A DNA stretch of 64,000 nt. Source: Tardiphaga sp. (GTDB taxonomy: Bacteria; Pseudomonadota; Alphaproteobacteria; Rhizobiales; Xanthobacteraceae). Each line of letters opens with the position of its first letter. Position 1 is the first letter of the stretch. The translations under genes were made by a program, and so were the position numbers. Below the pieces are notes generated by a model. It did no database searches. It saw nothing but the letters and a program-made list of their open reading frames with translations, and was not told where the DNA came from. The DNA is taken from the NCBI GenBank assembly GCA_030147505.1, contig JASBVG010000089.1, positions 32,863-96,862 of the forward strand, given 5' to 3'. This document shows positions 25,470 to 34,464 of this stretch, in pieces.

Positions 25470-25578
25470 TAGGATGGGTAGAGCGTAGCGAAACCCATCA
25501 TTCTGTATTCTGTCGTTGCGGTAGGCTTGGCCGATGGGTTTCGCTCCGGCGCTGCACGCCTGTGCTCTACCCATCCTA
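25470..25578. repeat. Long inverted repeat, family A copy 2
   Basis: TAGGATGGGTAGAGCGTAGCG at the left matches the reverse of the right end (GCTCTACCCATCCTA), with CGAAACCCATC/GATGGGTTTCG inside. It is the same element as at 864-968. It fills the gap between two convergent genes, and its last three bases (25576-25578) form the stop codon of the TRAP transporter gene on the minus strand. Confidence 0.85.
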
Positions 25579-27777
25579 CGAAGTTGCCAGCTTCGGCTTC
25601 CCCCGCCGCACCAGCGCCAGTGCCACCAGCACCGTCGGCACCAGGATCGCCAGCGCCAGCACAATGATCTGCCACTGCGATAGCGGATTGATGCCGCCGC
25701 CGGGGGTTGCCAGCGTAATGCCGCCGAGCACGAGCAGCACGCGCAGCGGCCATTCCATTGTGCCGGCGCGGCGGAGATCGCCGACCCAGGCCTGATAGCC
25801 CTGAATGCCGCCGCAGATGAAGACGATGCCGATAGACGCAAGCGCGGTGAGGCCGAGTGCTTCGGAATAGGGATTGGCGCCCTGCAGCAGCAGCGCGGGA
25901 TTCAGCACGAAGAAGAACGGGATGAAATAGATGATGCTGCCGACCCACATGCTCTGCCATCCCGTCTTCATCGCCGGCGCACCGGCAATGCCGGCCGCGG
26001 CGAAAGAGGCGATGGCAACGGGCGGCGTGATCGATGACAGCATGCCCCAATAGAAGATGAACATGTGCACGGCCATCTTGTTGAAGCCGAGCTTCTCCAG
26101 CGCCGGTGCAACGAGGATTGCGAGGAAGATGTAGCAGGAGGTCGTGGTCAGGCCGAGGCCGAGGACCAGGCTGGTGAAGGCGCACATCACCAGCAGCAGG
26201 AAGACGTTGCCGCCAGCGATATTCAGGAGATCGTTGGCGAGGCTGGAGATGACGCCGGTCAGCGAGAAGGCGCCGATCAGGAGGCCGCAGCCGGCGAGAA
26301 TGGCGATCAGCTCGACGAAGGTCTTGCCGTTGAGTTCGAGGAAATGCAGCCAGCGCGCGCCGCCCCAGTTCTTGCCGGGAAAGAATTCATTCAGCGCCGC
26401 GAGAATGCACATGCCCCACAGGATAGAATTTGGCGCGTCGAGCCAAAGCATGATGCCGGTGAGCGCGATCGCCAGCAGCAGCACCAGCGTGTTGCCCGTC
26501 TTCCAGGGCGCCGGGCCGGACCATTGATGCAGGATCACCAGCAATGCGGTGGCGTAGAATGGCGCGTGGCTCTCTCGTTTGAAATAGAGCAGCATCACGA
26601 CAAGAATCGCGATGACGAACAGATAATACCAGCCATCCTTCAGCGCATCGCGGAAGCGCGGCAGTTCTTCGCGCGGAATGCCTTCGAGCTTGTGGCGCGC
26701 GGCATAGCTGTCCACCTGCGCGAACAGACCGAAATAATACAGGACTGATGGAATGGTGGCGGCCAGCGCAACCTCTGCGTAGCTGACATTCATGAATTGC
26801 GCCATCACGAAGGCCGTCGCGCCGAGCACCGGCGGCGCGAGCACTGCGCCGGTGGACGCACAGGCCTCGATGGCACCGGCATAGGATGGTGTAAAGCCGG
26901 TCTTCTTCATGGCCGGGATCGTCATCGTGCCGGCGGTGAGCACGTTGGAGACGATGCTGCCGCCGACGGTGCCGAGCAGGCCCGATGCAAAAATACAGAC
27001 CTTTGCAGCGCCGCCGCGAAAGGTGCCGCACAGCGCGAAGGCGATGTTGATGAAGAATTTTCCAGCACCGGTCATCATCAGCGCCGTGCCGAAGACAAGG
27101 AAGCCGATTACCGTATCCGCAAAGGCCTGGATCGGAATGCCGAGCAGGCTTTCGCCGGACAGGACGTGATAGGCGGTCGTCTGTTCAAGCGTCGACTGGG
27201 TGCCGCGGAACGGGCCGAGCCAGCTCGAATCCGCCACCATCGGATAGATTGTGAAAGGCGCGACGCTGAGCAGCAGGCTCCAGCCGCCGGTGCGACGCAG
27301 CGCCTCCATCAGTACGAACCACATCACGAGGCCAGCCGCGATCACCGGTGTTGGCGCGCCGTCGAACTCCCAGCCGAACTGCGCGGCCTTGCGGATGTTC
27401 ATCATCAGGAAGATCGCCGCCGCGAAGGTCGCAACGAACAGAACGAGATCGTACCACGGCACGCGATCGAGATCGGCCTTGGGCGTTCCCGGAAACATCA
27501 GGAACGTAAAGGGCAGCATCAGCGCAATGAGCAGATAGAAGTATTCGGTGTTGAGCTGCGTGTAATCCATGAGGAAACGCAGCGCGAATTGCTGATTGAT
27601 GCAGAGCAGGATGGTCGCCAGCGTCGCGAGTATGAGCGCCCAGCGCCAGACGCCGTGCAGCGCACGGACGCGCGTTACTTCGGACTCCTGGAGATCGGCG
27701 ACCCCATGGGGATCGTCGAGCTCCATTTTCGGTGGCACGTCGGAATTCAGCCGCGCAGAGTCAGAAGGTGAAGTCAT
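25576..27777 (-). CDS. TRAP transporter, fused 4TM/12TM permease
   Basis: The 733-residue fused permease has small (DctQ-like) and large (DctM-like) parts in one chain, as is normal for the TAXI class of TRAP transporters. Many hydrophobic segments are visible, with the DctM-type words GKFFINIAFALCGTFRGGAAKV and TGAVLAPPVLGATAF. It imports an organic acid using the sodium or proton gradient together with the binding protein encoded 43 bases upstream. I prefer the ATG at 27777. The stop codon lies inside a repeat, so the last residues may have been altered by its insertion. Confidence 0.9.
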   Translation of the reverse strand: MTSPSDSARLNSDVPPKMELDDPHGVADLQESEVTRVRALHGVWRWALILATLATILLCINQQFALRFLMDYTQLNTEYFYLLIALMLPFTFLMFPGTPKADLDRVPWYDLVLFVATFAAAIFLMMNIRKAAQFGWEFDGAPTPVIAAGLVMWFVLMEALRRTGGWSLLLSVAPFTIYPMVADSSWLGPFRGTQSTLEQTTAYHVLSGESLLGIPIQAFADTVIGFLVFGTALMMTGAGKFFINIAFALCGTFRGGAAKVCIFASGLLGTVGGSIVSNVLTAGTMTIPAMKKTGFTPSYAGAIEACASTGAVLAPPVLGATAFVMAQFMNVSYAEVALAATIPSVLYYFGLFAQVDSYAARHKLEGIPREELPRFRDALKDGWYYLFVIAILVVMLLYFKRESHAPFYATALLVILHQWSGPAPWKTGNTLVLLLAIALTGIMLWLDAPNSILWGMCILAALNEFFPGKNWGGARWLHFLELNGKTFVELIAILAGCGLLIGAFSLTGVISSLANDLLNIAGGNVFLLLVMCAFTSLVLGLGLTTTSCYIFLAILVAPALEKLGFNKMAVHMFIFYWGMLSSITPPVAIASFAAAGIAGAPAMKTGWQSMWVGSIIYFIPFFFVLNPALLLQGANPYSEALGLTALASIGIVFICGGIQGYQAWVGDLRRAGTMEWPLRVLLVLGGITLATPGGGINPLSQWQIIVLALAILVPTVLVALALVRRGKPKLATS

Positions 27778-27820
27778 GAAACAAGGTCCAGCGGCCGATG
27801 ACGGGAAAGCGAGATGTCGT

Positions 27821-28981
27821 TTATTCTTCGAATCCGTTCGGCATATTAGCCTTGGCGAGCGCATCGGCGCGCGCCTTCATCCAGCCGCTCAGAAACTCGC
27901 TTTCGCCCTTGGACGCATTGGCCTTGGCATAGCCGTCCCACGCTGTCTTCAGCACGCCCTGGCGTTTGATCAGCCCGTCATTGTGCACCTGATCTTCAGC
28001 GGTCCAGTGATTGGCTTCCTTCAAAGCCTTCACAGCGCCGGGGTGGAACGGCACGACCCACTTCATCGACTGAGCCTTGACCGCAAGGCCGAGCGCGCCG
28101 GGCGCGTTGTCCTTGTAGGCGTCGAAGTTCACGATCATCGCCTTGGTCATGGCATAGACCGAGTCTTCGCTCTGCCCGCCGTACACCGTCGCGATGGGAT
28201 AGGGATAGGTGCTGAGCTTGACCGGGGTCTGTGGCGTGATGCCGGCGCCGCATGTCGCGACATGCGGATTGAAGAATGGCGCGATCCGTTTCACGCGTGC
28301 CCAGGCTGCCTTGTCTTCAGCCGGCATGGGGGGCCAGATCAGGCCGCGTGGCGATGTCTCCGCTTCCTTGGCGGGGCCGGTGATGGTCGTGCCGAAGGCG
28401 GCATCGACATCGTTGTTGACGATGCCTTTCCACATGGCGCCATAGCTGGCGAATTCGATCGGTTTCACATCGGCCTTGGTGAGGCCGCCATAGGCCAGGA
28501 TGCCGAGCGAATTCTGATTGAGCGCCGGCGAGCCGACGACGAAGCCGACGCGCTTGCCGCGAAGATCCTTGATCTCCTGCACGTTGATGTCCTTGGCGAC
28601 GCCGAGCGAGGCGCCGTTGCAGTCGATGGTGGAGAGCGTCACTTGCGCCGGCTGCGGGCCCCATTCCTTGAAGCCGAATTCGAACACGCCTTCCTGGGCG
28701 AAATAGATGCCGGAGCCCATCCAGGACATCGCCGCGCGGCCAGCACGCAACGGGGCCATGCGGGCGACGTCGTTGCCCGCCGGCAGTACGCGGACGTCGG
28801 TCCCGTATTTGTCCTTCATCATCTTGCCGACGGCGACGGCGATGTTGAAGCCGGCCGTGCCGGTGTCATAGGCGGTGACGGCGATGGATGATGGAAGCTT
28901 GATGTCTGGTGATTGGGCATGAACGGCGCCAGCCGTGCAGAGCACAGCCATCGACGCCAGCCCGATGAGCTGGTGACGCAT
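27821..28981 (-). CDS. TAXI-family TRAP solute-binding protein
   Basis: A 386-residue periplasmic receptor with a signal peptide (LIGLASMAVLCTAGAVHAQ). The N-terminal lobe shows GTAGFNIAVAVGKMMKD, the TAXI pattern for ligand binding, and later words KRVGFVVGSPALNQ and VVPFHPGAVKALKEANHW. It binds a carboxylate such as a dicarboxylate or amino acid and delivers it to the fused permease. First gene of a two-gene operon whose promoter faces the IclR gene, separated by palindromes. Confidence 0.92.
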   Translation of the reverse strand: MRHQLIGLASMAVLCTAGAVHAQSPDIKLPSSIAVTAYDTGTAGFNIAVAVGKMMKDKYGTDVRVLPAGNDVARMAPLRAGRAAMSWMGSGIYFAQEGVFEFGFKEWGPQPAQVTLSTIDCNGASLGVAKDINVQEIKDLRGKRVGFVVGSPALNQNSLGILAYGGLTKADVKPIEFASYGAMWKGIVNNDVDAAFGTTITGPAKEAETSPRGLIWPPMPAEDKAAWARVKRIAPFFNPHVATCGAGITPQTPVKLSTYPYPIATVYGGQSEDSVYAMTKAMIVNFDAYKDNAPGALGLAVKAQSMKWVVPFHPGAVKALKEANHWTAEDQVHNDGLIKRQGVLKTAWDGYAKANASKGESEFLSGWMKARADALAKANMPNGFEE

Positions 28982-29224
28982 AGATCCCTCCCGAATGCAT
29001 TCGCTTTGCGAATTGCCTTTGTTGTTCGGAGATCATGTCATCGGGTTTTTGCGCTGACAACATGATTGCGGCGGCCGTTCCCATTCGATGGGACGAAGCG
29101 GGATTGATTTTGATCGTCGCGCAATGGCGTTAGAGATGCGCGAATACGCGCCCAAGGCGTGTTTTGCCCTGCGACGATACGCGCCTGAAGCATGAGGGGT
29201 TGCGTCCAGCATGGTGTTGTCGTG

Positions 29225-29269
29225 GGAAATTCCGTGAGGTAGCGTAGCCGGCAAGTGGAATTTAATTCC
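29225..29269. promoter_or_regulatory. Two IclR-type palindromes
   Basis: GGAAATTCC (29225-29233) and GGAATTTAATTCC (29257-29269) are both perfect palindromes with an odd centre. Their centres are 34 bases apart, close to three helical turns. The second resembles the TGGAAATNATTTCCA operator of IclR and is followed by CATAAT, a possible -10 box. They stand between the TAXI-TRAP operon and the IclR gene. The rest of the 28982-29350 gap shows no gene. Confidence 0.5.
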
Positions 29270-29350
29270 GCATAATGGAACGGGATGGCGGCGCGCTGTG
29301 AGGGTCAATGATGACCGTCCGGACAAGCGCTGCCCGAGAGGAAGCGCATT

Positions 29351-30319
29351 ATGGGACGACGGTCGGAACGGCTCACCAAGCAGGGTATGCTCGCCAGCGA
29401 TCAGACGGGTGAGGGCGACGTGATCCAGGTTGTCTCGCGCGCATTCGACGTCCTGCGCTGCTTTGAGGGCCACGATGCCCGGCTCGGCAATCTCGAAATC
29501 TCCAAGCGCTGCGGCCTGCCGCGCTCCACGGTGTCGCGCCTGACACACACACTGACCCGCATGGGCCAGCTCGCTTATCTTCCCGGCGATCAGAAATACC
29601 GGATCGGGTCGAGCGCGGTGGCGATGAGCACCTCGATGACGCGCGGCCTTCAGGTTCGCAACCTCATTCGCATGCGTCTGCAGGAAGTGGCCGAGCAGAT
29701 TCCCGGCACCATCGGCTTCACGATCCCCGATCGTCACCACATGGTCTATCTGGAATATGCCCGCGCCGATCATGCGCTCGGCCTGCATTCGACAACCGGC
29801 AGCCGTATCGCGATGGGCCGTACAGCCGCAGGCCATACCTATCTCGCGGCGCTGGACGAGGATGTCGGCAATGCGCTGATCAAGGAAATGTCCCGCGAGA
29901 TGCCGGAGGAAGCCGAGATCCTGCGCAGCAGGATCGACGAGAACCGGCAGTCGCTACGCGACCATGGCTATGTCATTGCCAGCGGCATGTTCAGTCCGCA
30001 CATCACCGGAATCGCGGTACCAATCTGGTCGCCGCATTATCAGACCTATGTGGTCGTGGTTATCGGTGTCCTGTCGGCGATGTATGACGACGAACGTATG
30101 GCGACCGAGGTCAGCCCGATCATTCGCCAGCTCGGCGAAACGATCAGCGTGATGATCCAGAATGCCGATAGCGGACTGACGACGGCTGCCGTTTCCAACG
30201 CGCCTTCGGCCCCAAAAATTCATAAGAAACTGCTCCCGGAGGGAATGAATGAACTGGAAGCCGGAACTCGACGACCTGGCCCGGCGCGAAGCCTTCGCGC
30301 GGGAGATGGGCGGCGCTGA
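29351..30319 (+). CDS. IclR-family transcriptional regulator
   Basis: The 322-residue protein has a winged helix at about residues 24-85 (VVSRAFDVLRCFEG, ISKRCGLPRSTVSRLTHTL) and an IclR effector domain (YLEYARADHALGLHSTTGSRIAMGRTAAGHTYLAAL and later SGMFSPHITGIAVPIW). It probably binds the palindromes just upstream and controls the divergent TAXI-TRAP genes and the downstream carboxyltransferase. AGAGGAA precedes the ATG. The frame overlaps the next gene by 71 bases, and its last 20 or so residues (low-complexity, arginine-rich) look like read-through past a lost stop. Confidence 0.9.
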   Translation: MGRRSERLTKQGMLASDQTGEGDVIQVVSRAFDVLRCFEGHDARLGNLEISKRCGLPRSTVSRLTHTLTRMGQLAYLPGDQKYRIGSSAVAMSTSMTRGLQVRNLIRMRLQEVAEQIPGTIGFTIPDRHHMVYLEYARADHALGLHSTTGSRIAMGRTAAGHTYLAALDEDVGNALIKEMSREMPEEAEILRSRIDENRQSLRDHGYVIASGMFSPHITGIAVPIWSPHYQTYVVVVIGVLSAMYDDERMATEVSPIIRQLGETISVMIQNADSGLTTAAVSNAPSAPKIHKKLLPEGMNELEAGTRRPGPARSLRAGDGRR

Positions 30320-31805
30320 CAAGGTCAAGCGGCAGCATGACCAAGGCCGGCTCACGGTTCGTGAGCGCATCGACAGACTGACCGATACGGGGACCTTCCA
30401 CGAGATCGGTGCCATCTCCGGCATCGGCGAATATGACGAGAAGGGCGAGCTGAAGAAGCTGACTCCGGCGAACTGCGTGTTTGGCCGCGCGCGGATCGAT
30501 GGCCGTACTGTCGTCGTGGTCGGCGACGATTTCACCGTGCGTGGCGGCTCAGCCGATGCGTCGATCTCCGCCAAGCCTTTGATGGCGGAGGAGATGGCGC
30601 ATGAGCTGCGCCTGCCGATCATTCGTGTAATCGAAGGTTCAGGCGGCGGTGGCTCGGTCAAGACCATCGAGACCAAGGGCGCGGCCAATCTGCCCGGCGG
30701 AGTTGGTGGCACGCGCTGGTACTGGTACACGACGGCAAACCTTTCGCAGGTGCCGGTGGTCGGCCTTGGGCTCGGCTCCGTTGCCGGCCTCGGTGCGGCA
30801 CGTCTGGCTGCCTGCCACTATTCGGTGATGACCAAGGCGTCTGCGATGTTCGTCGCGGGGCCGCCGGTGGTCGCGCGGCTTGGCGCGGCGCTCGACAAGA
30901 AGGAACTCGGCGGCGCGGACATCCAGACCCGCGCCGGCGGCGTCGATCATGCGGTCAATACGGAGGAGGAGGCCTTCGAATGCGCGCGGCGCTTCCTGTC
31001 CTATCTGCCGTCCTCGGTCTACGAACTGCCGCCAACCACGGTTTGCAACGACGACCCCGAGCGCGCGGACGAGATGCTGCTGAATGCGGTGCCGCGCAAC
31101 CGCAAGCAGGTCTACAAGATGCGCCCGATCATCGACGCCGTCGTCGATCGCGGCTCGTTCTTCGAGATGTCGGCGAATTTCGGCCGCCCGGTCATCACCG
31201 GTTTCGCGCGTCTTGAGGGACGTGCGGTGCTCGTGCTGGCGAGCGATCCGTTCCACTATGGCGGCTCGTGGACCGCGGACGCCTGTCAGAAGGTGATCCG
31301 CTTCGTCGATCTCGCCGAGACCTTCCATCTGCCGGTAGTCTATCTGATGGATTGTCCCGGCTTCATGGTCGGCCTCGAGGCCGAGAAGCAGGCGACCATC
31401 CGCTATGGCGTGCGCGCCATGGCGGCGGTGAACCAGAGCACGGTGCCGTGGTGTACGATCATCCTGCGCAATGCCTTTGGCGTCGCCGGTGTGGTGCATC
31501 AACCGGCCAATCGCTATTCGATGCGTTACGCGTGGCCTTCGGCCTATTGGGGCTCGCTGCCGTTGGAAGGCGGCATCGAGGCGGCCTATCGGGCCGAGAT
31601 CGACGCGGCGGACGATCCCAAGGCAAAGCTGGAGGAGATCGAGGAGCGGCTCAACAAGCTGCGCTCGCCGTTCCGATCCGCCGAGAAATTCTGGGTGGAG
31701 GAGGTCATCAATCCGCTCAGGACGCGCTCGCTGCTGTGCGAATTCGCGCGTCTCGCCGAGCCTTTGCGGACGCCCGGTCCGGCAAGATTGCAGATGCGGC
31801 CCTGA
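30249..31805 (+). CDS. Acyl-CoA carboxyltransferase (PccB/MccB-like)
   Basis: This 518-residue protein has both halves of a biotin-dependent carboxyltransferase: an N-terminal crotonase-like lobe (VVGDDFTVRGGSAD, GSGGGGSVKT, GLGSVAGLGAARLA) and a C-terminal lobe (VYLMDCPGFMVGLEAEKQ, NAFGVAGVVHQ). It normally moves CO2 from carboxybiotin to an acyl-CoA, but no biotin carboxylase or biotin carrier gene is adjacent. Either partners are elsewhere or it works as a decarboxylase or carboxyl-transfer relative. It follows the IclR gene with overlapping ends and GGAGGGA before the ATG, suggesting translational coupling. Confidence 0.88.
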   Translation: MNWKPELDDLARREAFAREMGGADKVKRQHDQGRLTVRERIDRLTDTGTFHEIGAISGIGEYDEKGELKKLTPANCVFGRARIDGRTVVVVGDDFTVRGGSADASISAKPLMAEEMAHELRLPIIRVIEGSGGGGSVKTIETKGAANLPGGVGGTRWYWYTTANLSQVPVVGLGLGSVAGLGAARLAACHYSVMTKASAMFVAGPPVVARLGAALDKKELGGADIQTRAGGVDHAVNTEEEAFECARRFLSYLPSSVYELPPTTVCNDDPERADEMLLNAVPRNRKQVYKMRPIIDAVVDRGSFFEMSANFGRPVITGFARLEGRAVLVLASDPFHYGGSWTADACQKVIRFVDLAETFHLPVVYLMDCPGFMVGLEAEKQATIRYGVRAMAAVNQSTVPWCTIILRNAFGVAGVVHQPANRYSMRYAWPSAYWGSLPLEGGIEAAYRAEIDAADDPKAKLEEIEERLNKLRSPFRSAEKFWVEEVINPLRTRSLLCEFARLAEPLRTPGPARLQMRP

Positions 31806-31813
31806 TCGACGGG

Positions 31814-33076
31814 TTACATACGGCGCAACACCACGCTGGCATTGACGCCGCCAAAGCCGAAGCCATTCGACAAGACGTGTTCGATTGGCATCGGACGTGC
31901 TGCGCCGCGGACCAGGTCGATGCCGTCGGCGGATGGATCGGGATTGTCCAGATTGAGCGTCGCTGGTGCGATCTGATCGCGCAGCGCGAGGATGGCATAG
32001 ATCGCTTCGAGACCGCCTGCTGCCCCCAGCAGATGGCCGGTCGCCGATTTCGTGGATGTGACGGCGACACTGCCGCGTGTACCGAAAATCGATTTGATCG
32101 CCTCGATCTCACCGTGGTCGCCAACCGGTGTCGAGGTCGCATGCGCATTGAGATGCTGTACGTCGGCCGGTGCAATGCCGGCTTGCGTCAATGCGATCTC
32201 CATGGCGCGCCTGGCGCCATCGCCATCCTCGCGACCGGCGGTCATGTGGAAGGCATCTGAGGTGGTGCCGTAACCGACGATCTCGGCAATCGGGGTCGCA
32301 CCGCGTGCCAGCGCGTGGTCATAGGCTTCGACCACGACGATGCCGGCGCCTTCGCCCATGACGAAACCGTCGCGATCCCGATCGAATGGGCGTGATGAAC
32401 GTTCCGGAGTGGAGGTGAACTCGGTCGACAAAGCGCGTGCAGCTGCGAACCCGCCAAGGCTTACCCGGTCGATACAAGCCTCAGCGCCTCCTGCGATCGC
32501 CACATCGGATTCGCCGGAGCGGATGAGACGAACCGCATCACCAATCGCTTGCACACCTGCGGCACAGGCGGTCACCGGTGCGCCGAGCGCTCCCTCGAAA
32601 CCGTGGCGGATCGAGACATGGCCGGCCGCGAGATTGACGAGGAACGATGGGACCGTGAAGGGAGACAGCCTGCGAATTCCCTTGTTGTCTGTCGTGCGGA
32701 CGGCATCGGCGATCGCCGGAAAGCCGCCGATGCCCGATGCGATGATCGTGGCTGTCCGCTGTTTGTCGCGCGCGCTTTGCGGGGCCCATCCGGCTTGCGT
32801 GATGGCTTCGTCCGCGGCCATCAATGCGAACAGGATGAAGCGATCCATCTTGCGCTGATCCTTGCGCGGCGCAGCCTTGTCCGGATCGAACCCGCCTGCG
32901 GGATCATCGAGGATGTCGGGCACCTGGCCGCCGACCTTGGCGGCCAGGTCAGCCGTCATTTCCGGCGGGAGCAGGCGAATGCCCGACCGGCCGGCGAGCA
33001 GGCGCGACCAGTTCGTTTCGACGCCGCAGCCAAGCGGTGACACCGCTCCCATTCCCGTAACGACAACGCGACGCAT
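31814..33076 (-). CDS. Beta-ketoacyl-ACP synthase II (FabF-like)
   Basis: The 420-residue thiolase-fold condensing enzyme has the Cys-His-His triad: C171 (VTACAAG), H312 (NAHATSTPVGD) and H348 (SATGHLLGAAG). It extends acyl-ACP with malonyl-ACP. No acpP or fabG gene is adjacent, so it is probably a paralogue used in secondary lipid synthesis, not the housekeeping enzyme. It is the last gene of a minus-strand set (thiolase, MFS, FabF) with short gaps. The carboxyltransferase on the other strand ends nine bases away. Confidence 0.9.
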   Translation of the reverse strand: MRRVVVTGMGAVSPLGCGVETNWSRLLAGRSGIRLLPPEMTADLAAKVGGQVPDILDDPAGGFDPDKAAPRKDQRKMDRFILFALMAADEAITQAGWAPQSARDKQRTATIIASGIGGFPAIADAVRTTDNKGIRRLSPFTVPSFLVNLAAGHVSIRHGFEGALGAPVTACAAGVQAIGDAVRLIRSGESDVAIAGGAEACIDRVSLGGFAAARALSTEFTSTPERSSRPFDRDRDGFVMGEGAGIVVVEAYDHALARGATPIAEIVGYGTTSDAFHMTAGREDGDGARRAMEIALTQAGIAPADVQHLNAHATSTPVGDHGEIEAIKSIFGTRGSVAVTSTKSATGHLLGAAGGLEAIYAILALRDQIAPATLNLDNPDPSADGIDLVRGAARPMPIEHVLSNGFGFGGVNASVVLRRM

Positions 33077-33123
33077 GTTGAATTCCTATCCAAGGGCAAG
33101 CCTGAGACTTAAGGCGGGGGTGA

Positions 33124-34410
33124 TCAGCCGGCCGCCGCCACTTTCTTGTCCTTCGTGATCGCCAGCACGATCACGGCAGCAATGATGCACAGCGCGCCGG
33201 CGGCAAAGAAGGCCGGCAGATAGCTCAGCAACACCGTGCGCGAGAGACCGGCGCCGAAGGCGGCGGCTGCCGCGCCGAGCTGATGGCCGGCAAAAATCCA
33301 GCCGAAGACGAGGCCTGCGCGTTCGGCACCGAAGCGCGCTGCCGTCAGCCGCACGGTCGGCGGTACGGTTGCGATCCAGTCGAGGCCGTAGAACAGCGCG
33401 AACAGCGACAGGCCGTAGAAGGTGAAATCGGTGAAGGGCAGCGCCAGCAGCGACAGGCCACGCAGGCCGTAGTACCAGAACAGCAGATAGCGGTTGTCGT
33501 AGCGGTCCGACAGCCAGCCCGATGCGATGGTGCCGACAAAGTCGAACACGCCCATGGCGGCAAGCAGGCCGGCGGCCTGCAGCTCGGGAATGCCGAAGTC
33601 GAGACACATCGGGATCAGATGCACCTGCACGAGGCCGTTGGTGCTGGCGCCGCAGATGAAGAAGGTCGCGAACAGGATCCAGAACACTTTTGTCTTTGCC
33701 GCATCGCGCAGCGCCCCCAGTGCTGCAGCCATGATCGGGGCATTGGCCGGAGGCGGCACCGGCAGCGGATCTGTGCCGGTATCGCCAAACGGACGCAGGT
33801 CGAGATCGCTCGGTCGGTCGCGCATCACCAGCAACACGCCGGCCGCTGCAACAGCGAGCATCACGCACATCAAAGCGAGCGCCCAGCGCCAGCCCGCGTG
33901 TGCAGTTATGCTGGCGAGGATAGGCAGAAAGATCAGCTGCCCGGTGGCGGCACTTGCGGTAAGAATGCCAATCACAAGGCCTCGCCGCTCCTTGAACCAT
34001 CGCGAGGCGACGGTGGCGCCGAGCACCAGCGCGGTCATGCCGGTGCCGACGCCCACTGCAAAGCCCCACAGCGCGACCAATTGCCAGAGCTGCGTCATGC
34101 CGAGTGACAGGATCAGGCTGGTGACGACGATCAGTAGCGCCGTCAGCGTCACATTGCGCAGCCCGTAGCGGTTCATCAGCGCCGCGGCAAAGGGTGCCAT
34201 CAGGCCGAACAGCACGAAGCGGATGGACATCGCTGATGAGATCTCGGCGGTGCTCCAGCCGAATTCCTTCTGCAGCGGGACGATGAACACGCCGGGCGCG
34301 CCGACCGCCGCTGCGCTCACGAGCGCCGTGACAAAGGTCACGGCGATCATCGCCCAGCCATAGTGAATGTTGCGTCGCGCGAGCGCGGCCGAAAGCCATC
34401 CGGAGATCAT
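33124..34410 (-). CDS. MFS transporter
   Basis: A 428-residue protein with twelve predicted membrane segments in two halves and the MFS loop word SDRYDNRYLLF after TM8. The start NIHYGWAMIAVTF and GVFIVPLQKEFGWSTAEIS resemble the oxalate/formate or monocarboxylate type of MFS carriers. It lies between the thiolase and FabF genes (gaps 54 and 47 bases), suggesting co-transcription and transport of a metabolite used or made there. The substrate is unknown. Confidence 0.85.
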   Translation of the reverse strand: MISGWLSAALARRNIHYGWAMIAVTFVTALVSAAAVGAPGVFIVPLQKEFGWSTAEISSAMSIRFVLFGLMAPFAAALMNRYGLRNVTLTALLIVVTSLILSLGMTQLWQLVALWGFAVGVGTGMTALVLGATVASRWFKERRGLVIGILTASAATGQLIFLPILASITAHAGWRWALALMCVMLAVAAAGVLLVMRDRPSDLDLRPFGDTGTDPLPVPPPANAPIMAAALGALRDAAKTKVFWILFATFFICGASTNGLVQVHLIPMCLDFGIPELQAAGLLAAMGVFDFVGTIASGWLSDRYDNRYLLFWYYGLRGLSLLALPFTDFTFYGLSLFALFYGLDWIATVPPTVRLTAARFGAERAGLVFGWIFAGHQLGAAAAAFGAGLSRTVLLSYLPAFFAAGALCIIAAVIVLAITKDKKVAAAG

Positions 34411-34464
34411 CGCTCGTCCCTCAATCCCATATAGGGGCGCCCCTGTCTTCTAAAGCTGCTGTTG

